From positions 1 to 33,728 of the forward strand of contig SFEB01000012.1 of assembly GCA_004558105.1 (NCBI GenBank): 33,728 bases of DNA, read 5' to 3'. Shown here piece after piece: positions 1-9,500 of the stretch. How positions within the stretch are numbered: the first letter of the stretch is position 1; the number at the start of each line of letters is the position of its first letter. The notes below the pieces were generated by a model that saw only the letters and a program-made list of their open reading frames with translations, was not told the DNA's origin and did not search any database. The position numbers and the translations under genes were made by a program. Source of the DNA: Clostridiales bacterium. Its GTDB lineage: Bacteria; Bacillota; Clostridia; Christensenellales; CAG-314.

Positions 1-2003
1 TTATACGTCCTTATTATTTTTACGAACTTCATTCCGTAATCCAATCTTGTTATTTCCCGATAAACTTCATGGGTTCCGTCTGTCCTTTGTCCGTTATACC
101 CTTGACACCATACGTCACCGTTTTCGTCCAGCCCCAAAAGGCTGTCTGTTATTACGTATACGTCCTTAAAGCTTATTCCTTCGGATACACGCGTCCATGG
201 AAACGTCTCGTTCTTGTTGACTATAAAACCATCCACCTCGGGCGTGCCGCATACCCATATATTGACGTCAATATCCACGGCACAGCCGTATTGTAAACCG
301 AACCACATGGATTTGAATTTAGCAACCTCTATTTTTGTCGGCGTAAGAATAGGCTTTTCATCTCCCGTCCCCGCTATTCCATAGGTATTCCGTCCCCAGA
401 CGTAAAGATTTCCTTCTTTGTCTATGCATGCGCAAACCCCCGATTTAAAATATACTTCCGTAACCTTTACTCCGTCAAGAATTTTAATATAATCCGTTTC
501 GGCAACGGTGGATCCGTTACCAAGTTGGCCGTAAGAATTATCCCCGTATCCCCATAACTGTCCGTTTACGTCTACCGCAAATATGGTTCTCCCCGTAACG
601 GTAAAATACGTCATATCCATATCTGTATCGGCCTTGGTCGGCTCGGTAAGATAAAAACTCTTTCCGTTCCCTATCATCATATTCACATTACTTCCGCGCG
701 AATAGCACTCTCCGTTGTCCTCCATAACAAGCAGTAGTTCTCCGCCGGAGGAATAGACAGAGTACGCATAACAGGCATCGTCATAAATTAAGTAAGGAAA
801 CAACTTACAATCAGTATCACCCCCTTCTTCTCCAAGCAATTTTCCTACGTGTCCGAATATATATACTTTCCCCGTCTCCGTTATAACTATGGACGTGCAT
901 TGCGCAGTACTGATTCTTACTGCCTTTTCCCGTATCGTTCCTATTACGTCAGGATAAGTTTTATTGTTATTATCCTGCCTTGTCGTCCTCAGTCCGCTTC
1001 CGAGTTGTCCGTAATTATTATATCCCCAGCTATATACAATACCGTTTTCGTCTATGGCAAGACCGAATTTTTCACCCAAAGACACGTCCACTATTTTATC
1101 GTCGCAACAATACACACGGTACATACTTGCCAGGCTCACGGTAGAAAAAGTCAGTTTCTGCGACGATCCCAGTCCGAGACCGTTTTCTCCCCACGTATAT
1201 AGAGTACCGTCGGTAGAAATTGCCGCAGAATTAGAACCACCCGCAGACACCTTGACGAATTTGTAATCCGACTCTATCTTTAACGGGATCCTTGAATAGC
1301 CGGGCGAAGGCACTCCGAGTTGTTTGAAAAAGTTATCTCCCCAACCCCAGACGTTACCGTCAACGTCGAGGGCAAGTACGAACATAGACGCAAAAGAACC
1401 GCCTACCTCGGCGTATTGAAACTTTATCGACGGCGCTATCGGCGTCGGCTCCTCAAAACAATCCGATTCTCCGCTAAGACCATAATTAAAAGTCCCCCAT
1501 TGATACAACGTATTGTCACTGTCTATTGCCACGAAAAGACACGAATTTGCGGAAACGTGAATAAACTCCTTATCCGGCATTATACGTACCGGTTTTTTAG
1601 AAGAATAACGGTCACCCGTCCCCAGCGTTCCGTTGACGTTGTTTCCCCATGTATACAATCCGCCGTCCCTATATATTGCCGCGCAACTCTGCGAACCGAC
1701 GGCTATTAAAGAACGGTCGGAAGCGTTCCATTTTGCGTAAAGAGTACAACTTACGGCATCGTCATCTTCTCTCGCTTTGTTTTTAAAGTTTTGGTCGTAG
1801 TACCAACCGTCAAACTCAAAACCTGCTTTATACGGGACAGGTAAAGAACCCAACTTTTCTCCTTTGGCAATTTTTATCTTCTCTACTGCCGTGGAAGAGT
1901 TGGTTTCAAACGAAATCTTCGCTTTCCCCGAGCAAGACGAAAGAAAAACCGCCGCAACAATACCCGTTACAACAAACAAACATATTATTATCCTCTTTTT
2001 CAT
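1..2003 (-). CDS. RCC1-repeat surface lipoprotein, C-terminus beyond window
   Basis: The frame is open from an ATG to the left window edge, about 667 codons, so the C-terminus is missing. The start is preceded by GGAGGAGA nine bases upstream. Residues 1-24 form a lipoprotein signal (MKKR, hydrophobic stretch, lipobox LSSC with Cys24), so the protein should be anchored outside the cell membrane. Residues about 29-92 resemble a Listeria-Bacteroides (InlB B-type) repeat ending in LYAKW. The rest is about eleven RCC1-like blade units with recurring motifs such as LYTWGNNVNGTLG, VYSWGYNNYGQLG and LWGYGDNSYGQLG, which in known RCC1 proteins fold as a seven-bladed propeller. RCC1 arrays in bacterial surface proteins usually have no known ligand. 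A binding or scaffold role is inference. Family call is firm, function open. Confidence 0.85.
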   Translation of the reverse strand, partial: MKKRIIICLFVVTGIVAAVFLSSCSGKAKISFETNSSTAVEKIKIAKGEKLGSLPVPYKAGFEFDGWYYDQNFKNKAREDDDAVSCTLYAKWNASDRSLIAVGSQSCAAIYRDGGLYTWGNNVNGTLGTGDRYSSKKPVRIMPDKEFIHVSANSCLFVAIDSDNTLYQWGTFNYGLSGESDCFEEPTPIAPSIKFQYAEVGGSFASMFVLALDVDGNVWGWGDNFFKQLGVPSPGYSRIPLKIESDYKFVKVSAGGSNSAAISTDGTLYTWGENGLGLGSSQKLTFSTVSLASMYRVYCCDDKIVDVSLGEKFGLAIDENGIVYSWGYNNYGQLGSGLRTTRQDNNNKTYPDVIGTIREKAVRISTAQCTSIVITETGKVYIFGHVGKLLGEEGGDTDCKLFPYLIYDDACYAYSVYSSGGELLLVMEDNGECYSRGSNVNMMIGNGKSFYLTEPTKADTDMDMTYFTVTGRTIFAVDVNGQLWGYGDNSYGQLGNGSTVAETDYIKILDGVKVTEVYFKSGVCACIDKEGNLYVWGRNTYGIAGTGDEKPILTPTKIEVAKFKSMWFGLQYGCAVDIDVNIWVCGTPEVDGFIVNKNETFPWTRVSEGISFKDVYVITDSLLGLDENGDVWCQGYNGQRTDGTHEVYREITRLDYGMKFVKIIRTY

Positions 2004-2149
2004 GTCAAAACGTCTCCTCCTTTACATATATGACAGCTGAAAACGAAAAAAAGTGTCATTTTCTTTAAATTTTCTTTGTTAATTTTTTTTCACAAAAATA
2101 TTTTTGTTTTACGGATTGACACGTGCGTTGAAAAATCAAGGCAGATGTG

Positions 2150-2178
2150 TTGCTACTCATTCCCTTTTGTGTTATAAT
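2150..2178 (+). promoter_or_regulatory. Vegetative promoter for the aldo/keto reductase gene
   Basis: TTGCTA and TATAAT are separated by 17 bases. The -10 box is perfect and the -35 matches four of six positions. Transcription would start near 2185, leaving a leader of about 75 bases before the TTG start codon. Confidence 0.7.
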
Positions 2179-2260
2179 AAAATTAATGAAAATCGTTTAA
2201 AAACGCATATGACGTCTGAGCGTAAACGACAATTAACGGTAAAAAAAGGAGGATTTAACT

Positions 2261-3391
2261 TTGATTTACAACGATTTCGGCGATTTGAAATTATCCGCGT
2301 TGGGTATGGGTTGCATGCGACTGCCGCTCAAAGATAAAAAAATAGACGTAGATCAGGTCAGACAAATGGTAAAATACGCCTTCGACAACGGCGTCAACTA
2401 TTTTGATACGGCATGGGGCTACCACGACGGCGAATCGGAAAAGGTAATGGGCGAAGTATTGGCGGATTATCCTCGTGACTCTTTTTACCTTGCGTCAAAG
2501 TTTCCGGGTTACGACGTAAGCAACATCGGAAAACAAGAGGAAATTTTTGCTACTCAATTAAAAAAGTGTCGCGTCGACCATTTTGATTTTTATCTCATAC
2601 ACAACGTCTGCGAAACCAACATCGAAGGTTATCTCGACGAGGGCTACGGAGTGGTAGAGTATTTTGTCGAACAGAAGAAACTCGGCAAAATAAAACACCT
2701 CGGTTGTTCCGTTCACGCCCAGATAGGCCCTATGAAACGGTTCTTTGAAAAATGGGGAAGGTATATGGAATTTTGCCAGATTCAACTCAACTACGTCGAC
2801 TACGATTTTCAGGACGCAAAGTTGAAACTTGACCTTTTGAAACAATACGGGATACCCGTGTGGGTTATGGAACCGTTACGCGGCGGCAAACTCGCAGACC
2901 TGCCCGCACCGCTCGCGGACAAGGTTGACGCTATCCGTGACGATGAAAACCGTATCGGTATGGCGTTCCGCTATCTTCAGAGTTTTCCGCAGGTCAAAGT
3001 CGTGTTGTCGGGCATGAGCAGTCTCGAACAAATCAAACAGAATATCGCGACTTTTTCTACCTTCAAACCCGCCACGCCGCAGGAAAAACAAATCCTGTAC
3101 GAAACGGCAAAAGCCCTGACCGGCAAAAACACTTTGCCCTGCACGGGGTGCGCCTATTGCACGAGTTATTGTCCGCAAAAACTTAATATTCCGGAACTCG
3201 TCAAGTATTACAACGATTATCTGGTCACCGACGGCGGTTTTCTCGCGCCTATGGCAATCGGCGCCATGCCTGACGATAAAAAACCCTCTGCCTGCGTCGC
3301 CTGCAGAAGTTGTGAAGCGGTTTGTCCGCAACGGATAAAAATTTCCGAAGCGTTTGCCGATTTTTCTGAAAAATTGGGATTGAAAAAGTAA
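2261..3391 (+). CDS. Aldo/keto reductase with C-terminal two-cluster ferredoxin-like domain
   Basis: A 376-residue protein. The N-terminal two thirds is an aldo/keto reductase barrel: GMGCMRLPL near residue 15, the catalytic Asp and Tyr in FDTAWGYHDG, the Lys in LASKFP and the His in YLIHN. The C-terminal part carries CTGCAYCTSYCP and CVACRSCEAVCP, which can hold two [4Fe-4S] clusters. This architecture is common in anaerobic Bacillota and implies electron transfer between the clusters and a nicotinamide or substrate site in the cytoplasm. The substrate is unknown. The start is TTG, chosen because AGGAGG lies seven bases upstream and the protein then begins exactly at the usual family start (MIYNDFG). 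The gene stands alone between its own promoter and a bidirectional terminator. Confidence 0.92.
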   Translation: MIYNDFGDLKLSALGMGCMRLPLKDKKIDVDQVRQMVKYAFDNGVNYFDTAWGYHDGESEKVMGEVLADYPRDSFYLASKFPGYDVSNIGKQEEIFATQLKKCRVDHFDFYLIHNVCETNIEGYLDEGYGVVEYFVEQKKLGKIKHLGCSVHAQIGPMKRFFEKWGRYMEFCQIQLNYVDYDFQDAKLKLDLLKQYGIPVWVMEPLRGGKLADLPAPLADKVDAIRDDENRIGMAFRYLQSFPQVKVVLSGMSSLEQIKQNIATFSTFKPATPQEKQILYETAKALTGKNTLPCTGCAYCTSYCPQKLNIPELVKYYNDYLVTDGGFLAPMAIGAMPDDKKPSACVACRSCEAVCPQRIKISEAFADFSEKLGLKK

Positions 3392-3414
3392 AAAATACGA
3401 TATAAAAGCAACAA

Positions 3415-3439
3415 AAAAGCACCCCGTCGGGGTGCTTTT
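3415..3439. terminator. Bidirectional terminator between the convergent reductase gene and proS
   Basis: AAAAGCACCCC and GGGGTGCTTTT pair perfectly (11 bp) around a three-base loop. Because the arms are A- and T-flanked the hairpin can stop transcription from both sides. Confidence 0.9.
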
Positions 3440-3461
3440 ATCTTTATTTTGACTTATTAGC

Positions 3462-4904
3462 TTAATACGCTCTCGCTATGATGGCAACGGTGGTTGCTTT
3501 GCCGCCGCAGCAAACGCATTTGTCGTCGAAAGGAGTCTGATCGAAGGGCATCACGCGGATGGTCGCCTGATATTTTTCTTTTATCGCCTTTTCGCAAGCC
3601 GCGTCGCCGTCCCACATAACCTTTGCAAAATTGCCGCCGTTAAGAATCTTTTCAAGTTCTTCCATATTATGCGCTTCCTTGACGTGACTGTCTCTGAATG
3701 CTTTCGCTTTTTCATACATATTGAGGCGGATGTCGTCCATCAGCTGTCTGACCGTCTGCTCGATATTTTCAAGAGAAACGGCAAACTTCTCGCCGTTATC
3801 GCGACGAACAGCCGTAGCAACGCCGTTTTCGATATCGCGCGGACCGAGTTCAAGACGGAGGGGAACGCCCTTCATCTCGTACTGGTTGAATTTCCAGCCG
3901 GGAGATTGTTCGGAGAAATCGCCTTCCGCACGGATACCAGCCTTTACGAGGCGGTCGACCAACGCTTTCGCGGCGTCTACAACGCCGTCCTTGTGCATTG
4001 CGACGGGAACGACGATAACCTGAATGGGTGCGACGGGCGGCGGTAAAATAAGACCGCGCTGGTCACCGTGAGCCATGATAATAGCGCCGATTAAACGCGT
4101 GGACACACCCCAACTCGTCTGCCATACGTATTTGTGAGTTCCGTCCTTGTCGAGATATTGAATATCGTACGCGCGGGAAAACTTGTCGCCGAAATGGTGA
4201 GTGGTACCTGCCTGAAGAGACTTGCCGTCCTGCATCATCGCTTCCATGCCGTAAGTGCTTTCCGCACCTGCAAACTTTTCTTTTTCGGTCTTTTTACCTA
4301 TCAACGTAGGCAAAGCGAGAACGTTTTCCGCAAATTCGGCGTAAAGGTGCAACATATCTATGGTTTCCTTCATGGCTTCTTCACGGGTGGCGTGAACGGT
4401 GTGACCTTCCTGCCACAAAAACTCACTTGTGCGCAAGAAAGGACGGGTTGTTTTCTCCCAACGTAAAACGTTTGCCCATTGGTTGTATTTTAAAGGCAAA
4501 TCACGGTACGACTGCACCCATTTGCTATACGTGTCGCAAATTATTGTTTCGCTCGTAGGACGGATAACCAACGGTTCTGCCAGAGTTTCACCGCCCGCCT
4601 TGGTCACCATTGCGACTTCGGGAGCAAAACCCTCGACGTGCTCGGCCTCTTTCTCCAAAAGAGAGAGAGGAATAAGCATCGGGAAATAACAGTTTTTGTG
4701 CCCCGTCGCTTTAAAACGAGCGTCGAGTTGACGTTGAATGTTCTCCCAAACGGCATAACCGTAAGGACGGATAATCATACAACCCTTGGTGGGACCGTAA
4801 TCCGCCAGTTCCGTCTTTAAAACGACGTCGGTATACCACTGAGGAAAGTTTGTGTTGATATCTGCAATTTCCTTAACAAATTGTCTTTCTTGCTTGTTAT
4901 CCAT
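3462..4904 (-). CDS. proS: Prolyl-tRNA synthetase, short form without editing insert
   Basis: Class II synthetase charging tRNA-Pro in the cytoplasm. Visible are the motif 1 region (GCMIIRPYGYAVWENIQ), motif 2 (RWEKTTRPFLRTSEFLWQEGH) and motif 3 (HGDQRGLILPP), followed by an anticodon-binding domain and a C-terminal zinc-like part ending KCVCCGGKATTVAIIARAY. With about 480 residues and no editing insert it belongs to the archaeal/eukaryotic-like ProRS type found in many Clostridia and Mycoplasma, not the longer E. coli type. The ATG at 4904 is preferred over an in-frame TTG at 4910, because the only ribosome binding site, AAAGGT, is nine bases from the ATG and too close to the TTG. No T-box leader is visible; only about 85 bases separate it from the upstream gene. 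Confidence 0.95.
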   Translation of the reverse strand: MDNKQERQFVKEIADINTNFPQWYTDVVLKTELADYGPTKGCMIIRPYGYAVWENIQRQLDARFKATGHKNCYFPMLIPLSLLEKEAEHVEGFAPEVAMVTKAGGETLAEPLVIRPTSETIICDTYSKWVQSYRDLPLKYNQWANVLRWEKTTRPFLRTSEFLWQEGHTVHATREEAMKETIDMLHLYAEFAENVLALPTLIGKKTEKEKFAGAESTYGMEAMMQDGKSLQAGTTHHFGDKFSRAYDIQYLDKDGTHKYVWQTSWGVSTRLIGAIIMAHGDQRGLILPPPVAPIQVIVVPVAMHKDGVVDAAKALVDRLVKAGIRAEGDFSEQSPGWKFNQYEMKGVPLRLELGPRDIENGVATAVRRDNGEKFAVSLENIEQTVRQLMDDIRLNMYEKAKAFRDSHVKEAHNMEELEKILNGGNFAKVMWDGDAACEKAIKEKYQATIRVMPFDQTPFDDKCVCCGGKATTVAIIARAY

Positions 4905-4942
4905 AATCAAATACCTTTAATTTTTCGTTTTTCAAAAACTAA

Positions 4943-4967
4943 CGCCGACTTGAGGTCGGCGCTTTTT
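4943..4967. terminator. Terminator hairpin between the propeller lipoprotein gene and proS
   Basis: CGCCGAC and GTCGGCG form a 7-bp GC-rich stem with a five-base loop. On the minus strand the stem is followed by TTAGTTTTTG, so it can end the lipoprotein transcript. The plus side also has a T run. Confidence 0.75.
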
Positions 4968-4990
4968 GTTATAATAATCGTCGTCCGGTA

Positions 4991-6424
4991 CTATGCGGTA
5001 GCGGTAACGTCTACGAAAATACCGATGAAATACTCGGATTTATTGCTTTGTTCGTTATCGTTAAAGTCGGTATAATAGAGATAAACGTCTCCGTCGTCCG
5101 TCTTTGCAAGATAAAGAGCATAATCACCGTAAAAGTCGTAAGTCAGCCAACTCGGAGTAACGGCAGTCCTGGCGGTTACAACCTTGACGTCTTCTTCACG
5201 GGCGTTGGTGCCGTTAAAGCCTGCCGCGATATAATCTTCTACCGAAATAAATTTGAGTCCTGCCGAAGTCGTGTAAAACAACTTTCCGTTTACCACCTTT
5301 ACCAGCGTGGGAGCGGAAGTCGTATAGAACATATCTTTGTAATTCGCACCGTCAAAGTATTGGAGATGTTTTTCGTTGGTGTTGTAGAAAATGATGTTTT
5401 CCTGACCGTCTTTCTCGTAGATAACACCGCTTTCGAGAATGTTTTCTCCGTTGACCTTCGTAGCGTCGCCGTTAGCAAAAGCCTTTCCGTTGGTGTTGAG
5501 AGCGATGCGATAAAGACCGTTTCTGCCTGCTACGTCCTCTTCAACCGTAAAGTAAACGTTGTTTTCGGTTACGGCAACGATGGTCATAACGACGTCGTAG
5601 GACAAATCCTGACCGTCGGCGTGTTCACCGCTGATTAAATCCGTGCCGTTATCTTCGCCGACGCGATAAACGCCGAGAGTGTTGCAGGTATTGTGGTCGT
5701 GACCTTCGTGACCTTCTTCTTCAACGCTTACGGAATAGACGACCACGCCCTTGTTAACGATGAATTTATACTCCGAAACGGAGGAAACAACCGTCGTTTC
5801 GACAGGTTTTGCCGCAGTCAATTCTACCGTCACGAGCTTGCCGCTCTTAACGTATACGGCGTAAACGCTCTCACCGTCGGCTGCAAGCATCATGTCGTAA
5901 GTGTTTGCGTCCACCGTAAACAGGCGTTGCGTATCCGTACCGTCGAGTTTGACGCTGAATATATCGAGATAACCGGTAAGTTTCGCGCCTTCGGAATCTT
6001 TGGTAGTGGAAGGGCTGGTGTAATACAAGCGGTCGTTGAAGATATACAAACCGTTTGCCTCTCCGTTAGCCGTAGCCGTCGTATAAACTGCTTTGGGCGC
6101 GAGGATTTCTACTTCCGCATACTCGTCGGTGCCGAACTCCCTGTTTTGGAAAGTTTCGTCGGTAAGTTGAGAAGTCTTAACGCGGCAAACCGCACCATAC
6201 TTGACCTGACCGTAGGTGTTTTCAACACTGTAACTTGCCACGTCGCCGTTAATGAAGTAGGTGTAGCCCTTGTAACTGACCGAAACGCCGCCGTTACTCG
6301 TAAGCTCGCCCGACATGTTTTCAACCTTCAAACCATCGGTTTTAAAGGACTCTTTAGAACAGCCTGCGAATACAAAAACCATCACAAGCAAAAGAGATAA
6401 AATCAAAAGTGTCTTTTTTGTCAT
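4991..6424 (-). CDS. Putative extracellular beta-propeller-like lipoprotein
   Basis: A 477-residue protein with a clear lipoprotein signal: MTKK, a hydrophobic core, then the lipobox VFAGC (Cys22). The mature part consists of short beta-rich units with recurring aromatic pairs such as DRLYYTS, GLYRIALN, NVYFTVEED, GKLFYTTSAG and DVYLYYTD. This resembles propeller domains of the DUF5050 type found in Clostridia lipoproteins. One loop has the His-rich stretch EEEGHEGHDHN, which might bind metal (inference). AGGAG lies six bases before the ATG and a good promoter sits just upstream, with a terminator after the gene, so it is monocistronic. The stop is TAG. Exported lipoprotein is sure, the fold is likely, the function unknown. 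Confidence 0.75.
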   Translation of the reverse strand: MTKKTLLILSLLLVMVFVFAGCSKESFKTDGLKVENMSGELTSNGGVSVSYKGYTYFINGDVASYSVENTYGQVKYGAVCRVKTSQLTDETFQNREFGTDEYAEVEILAPKAVYTTATANGEANGLYIFNDRLYYTSPSTTKDSEGAKLTGYLDIFSVKLDGTDTQRLFTVDANTYDMMLAADGESVYAVYVKSGKLVTVELTAAKPVETTVVSSVSEYKFIVNKGVVVYSVSVEEEGHEGHDHNTCNTLGVYRVGEDNGTDLISGEHADGQDLSYDVVMTIVAVTENNVYFTVEEDVAGRNGLYRIALNTNGKAFANGDATKVNGENILESGVIYEKDGQENIIFYNTNEKHLQYFDGANYKDMFYTTSAPTLVKVVNGKLFYTTSAGLKFISVEDYIAAGFNGTNAREEDVKVVTARTAVTPSWLTYDFYGDYALYLAKTDDGDVYLYYTDFNDNEQSNKSEYFIGIFVDVTATA

Positions 6425-6472
6425 ATTGTACTCCTGAATTTACGCATAATATTTTAGTCTACATGCTATAAC

Positions 6473-6501
6473 ATTATAAACGCAAAATCGTATTTTTGCA
6501 A
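6473..6501 (-). promoter_or_regulatory. Promoter of the propeller lipoprotein gene
   Basis: On the minus strand TTGCAA and TATAAT are 17 bases apart. The predicted start is about 40 bases before the ATG at 6424. Confidence 0.7.
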
Positions 6502-6587
6502 GTATTTGTTGCAAAAAGTTTAAATTGTCGTAAGTTTTTTTTGGCAAAACCGTTTCTTGCTGTTTTTAGCGGTAAAAAACCGAACCC

Positions 6588-9500
6588 TTACCGTTGCTTA
6601 CGTTTTTTGGAAACGATAATCAACGTTATTACCGAGCCGGCCGCAAGGACGGCAACCGCCGCAACGACGATCACTATCGAAACGGGATTGACGACCGTGA
6701 ATACCTCTATTTCAATGCCGTAATCCAGACTGTCGACGGTAAACTTGCCGTCTTTTATTTCAACTTCACTTCCGTTGACGACGACCTTGTCCGCCTTATG
6801 GAAAAAGTCGGTTTTTACGCTGAACTCAACGCTTTCGCCGTATATCAGTTTGTCGGAATCCGTTTTAAGGGAGCATTTACCCTTCGACACGGTCAGATCG
6901 TACTCCACTATCGCGTTGACGAATACCGGTACGATGGTAACGTCTTCGGTAAACGTAAATACTAACTCGTTGTTTACGATATCCGCGCTTTCTCCGTTTA
7001 CCGTTACGCTTTCAAGCCGATAATCCTTCACGGGATAAAATTTTATAGTAACAGTCAGTCCGCGTCCGATACTCTTTTGTCCTCCGGAATACATAACGTC
7101 GGAAGAAACGTCTACTATTCCGTTGGCAAACTCGCCGACAGTAAGCGTTCCCGTACTTCTTTCGGTCAATACCGTCAAAGCAATATCCTGTTCGACTTCA
7201 GTCAAAACAAACGAACCGTCGGTATTGACTTCAACGTCCTTGCCGTTGACAACGGCGCCGGTAAAATCAAAATATTCATCGGGGATAACAACAAAATAAA
7301 TTGTAGCGCCGCAGTCAATCACCGCACTGCCGTCCTCAAGCAAAATACTTTCCCCGTTTTCGTCGGTAATCGATACCCGTGCGTTTTCCAGCCCAAACAC
7401 GGATAAATCGAGTTTTATCAATTCGAAACTTGCTGACACGGTCAGGTTTTCTTCCGTTTCCGAAACGCCGTACTTGTTATCGAAACATTCCTTTTCCTCG
7501 CCGTTTACTACGGCGGAAACGAGACGGTAATATCTCTCCGGTCTGAACTCAAAAACCAATTCCGCACCGCTCAATAAAACCGCGCTTCCGTTTTCGTCAA
7601 ATTCGACGTCCGCACCGTTGGCTTTTACGACTATATCGCCGTTTTCCGTCGGCAAAACCGTCAGAACGAAGGTGGAGTGCGTAAACTCCACGCCAAAAGT
7701 AAAGCTACCCTCTGCGTCCGACATAACCAACGTATTTTCGTAATATTCAAATCTGTTCCCGTTGACGAAATACGCCGATACTCCGTAGTATCTGTCGGGG
7801 ACAAACCTAAACTCCAGATTATCGCCGCCGAAATACACGATGACGTCTTCGGTTTGCACCTCACCGTTAAGATAAACGGAAAAACTTCCCGACGTCGCTT
7901 CGGTCAGCGTCAGCGTAAATACGTTGCGCTCGAATTCTGCCGCCAGCGTAATATCGCCGTCCGCTCCGTAAAGAACGTAACTCTCGCCGAACGTGTAAAT
8001 TCTTCTCTCGCCGTTCACGCTGAAAGCGACGAGGTGATAATGCTTGTCGGCGACAAAATCAATAGTCAGATTGACTCCGCAGTCAAGACTTGCCTTCCCG
8101 TCGGTCAGAACGACGTCAGTACCGTCGGCGGACAACGAAATCGTACCGTTATTTACCGTCCCGAGCGTTAAAGTAAAAGTATTACGTTCGAAAACGGCGG
8201 TTACGGTATGCGCCGAAGAAACGTTCGTAAAAGTATATTCCGACACACCGTCCAATTCCGTTCCGTCGACGATTATCTTCGCCACGTGATAATACTTATC
8301 GGGGACAAAGGTAAAAGTTCCGTTTTCTCCCCGGGCAACCCGTACGCTTTCGGGAGAAATAAATCCGTTTTCAGCCTGAACGACCGTTATCAGATAACCG
8401 ATCCTTTCAAACTCCGCCGCTATTATCATGTCGCCCGACACCGTAAAGACGGTGTTGGCCGTTTCTTCTCCGTTAACGGTCAGTTTTTTCAAACCGAAAC
8501 CTTCGTCTGCAACGACCTCCACGGTTACCGTTTCGCCGACGGAATATTCCGTTTTTTGATTTTTGACCGAAACGCTTCCGTTCTCCGTTTCTTCAACCTT
8601 TACGACGTATTTGTCGGCGACGTAAAATTCTACGTAAACTTCGTGATTTCCGTCAAGATTACTCAAAGAAAAACTATCGCTCGTCTCCACCCGTTGCCCG
8701 TCAACGGTAACGCTTTTTACCCGGTACCCTTCGGCAGGATTAAGATTGAAGCCGACCGATTCGCCGCAATAAGCGGTAATTTTACCCTCTTCTACCGTAC
8801 CGTCGCCGCTATATACGGGCGTAACCTCGCCGTTGGCAGAACAGGAATAACTTACTTCTGCCATACCGACGTGAACGACCGTCTCAATCGATTGTTTCGT
8901 TCCGTCAAGATCCGTCAGAGTGCAAACGCATATTACGTTGCCTGCCTTAACGGTCGGCACTTGTAAAACGTCCGACGTAAACACGGCAAAGGTTTTGCCG
9001 CCGTCTGAAGAATACTTCCACTCTTTGCCGACGTGTTTTACCAACGACGTAATACTGCTGCCGCCGACGCTGTTGATACTCACGTCTACCGAAAGTTTCA
9101 CCACGTCTCCCACCGCCGCTCTTATCTCTTCGGCAGGTTTGGATAACACGGTCATTTCGGGTTTGATTTCCATAAAATAAACGGAAGAATTGTTGGCGGC
9201 ATAACTCTTTGCCGTATCGTTTTCCTCCGTGCTGTAGAGCGTGAAGGATTTTGAAACCGCGTTGGCGTTGATAGTGGTAAGTTTGCTGCTGACGACGAGG
9301 TAACAGATTTCGTCTTTGTCGTCAAAAACGCCTTCTCCCAAAGTCGTAAGGCTTAACGCCACTATCCCCGTCACTTCGGTAAGAGTAAACGCTTGTTTGT
9401 TTTTTATCTGCGTCAAAGCGTCCAGTTTTACCCCGGTAAGACTTTCGCAAGCCCAAAACGCCTTTGACGGCAAAGACCTTATCTTGGGCAAATTCGCCGT

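Noticed and set aside
849..1709. Plus-strand open frames opposite the RCC1 lipoprotein
   Set aside because: The minus-strand frame codes for regular RCC1 units with a lipoprotein signal throughout, so the plus-strand frames are shadows.
4905..4990. T-box leader in front of proS
   Set aside because: Only about 85 bases separate proS from the previous gene. They hold a short terminator hairpin and no T-box conserved sequence.
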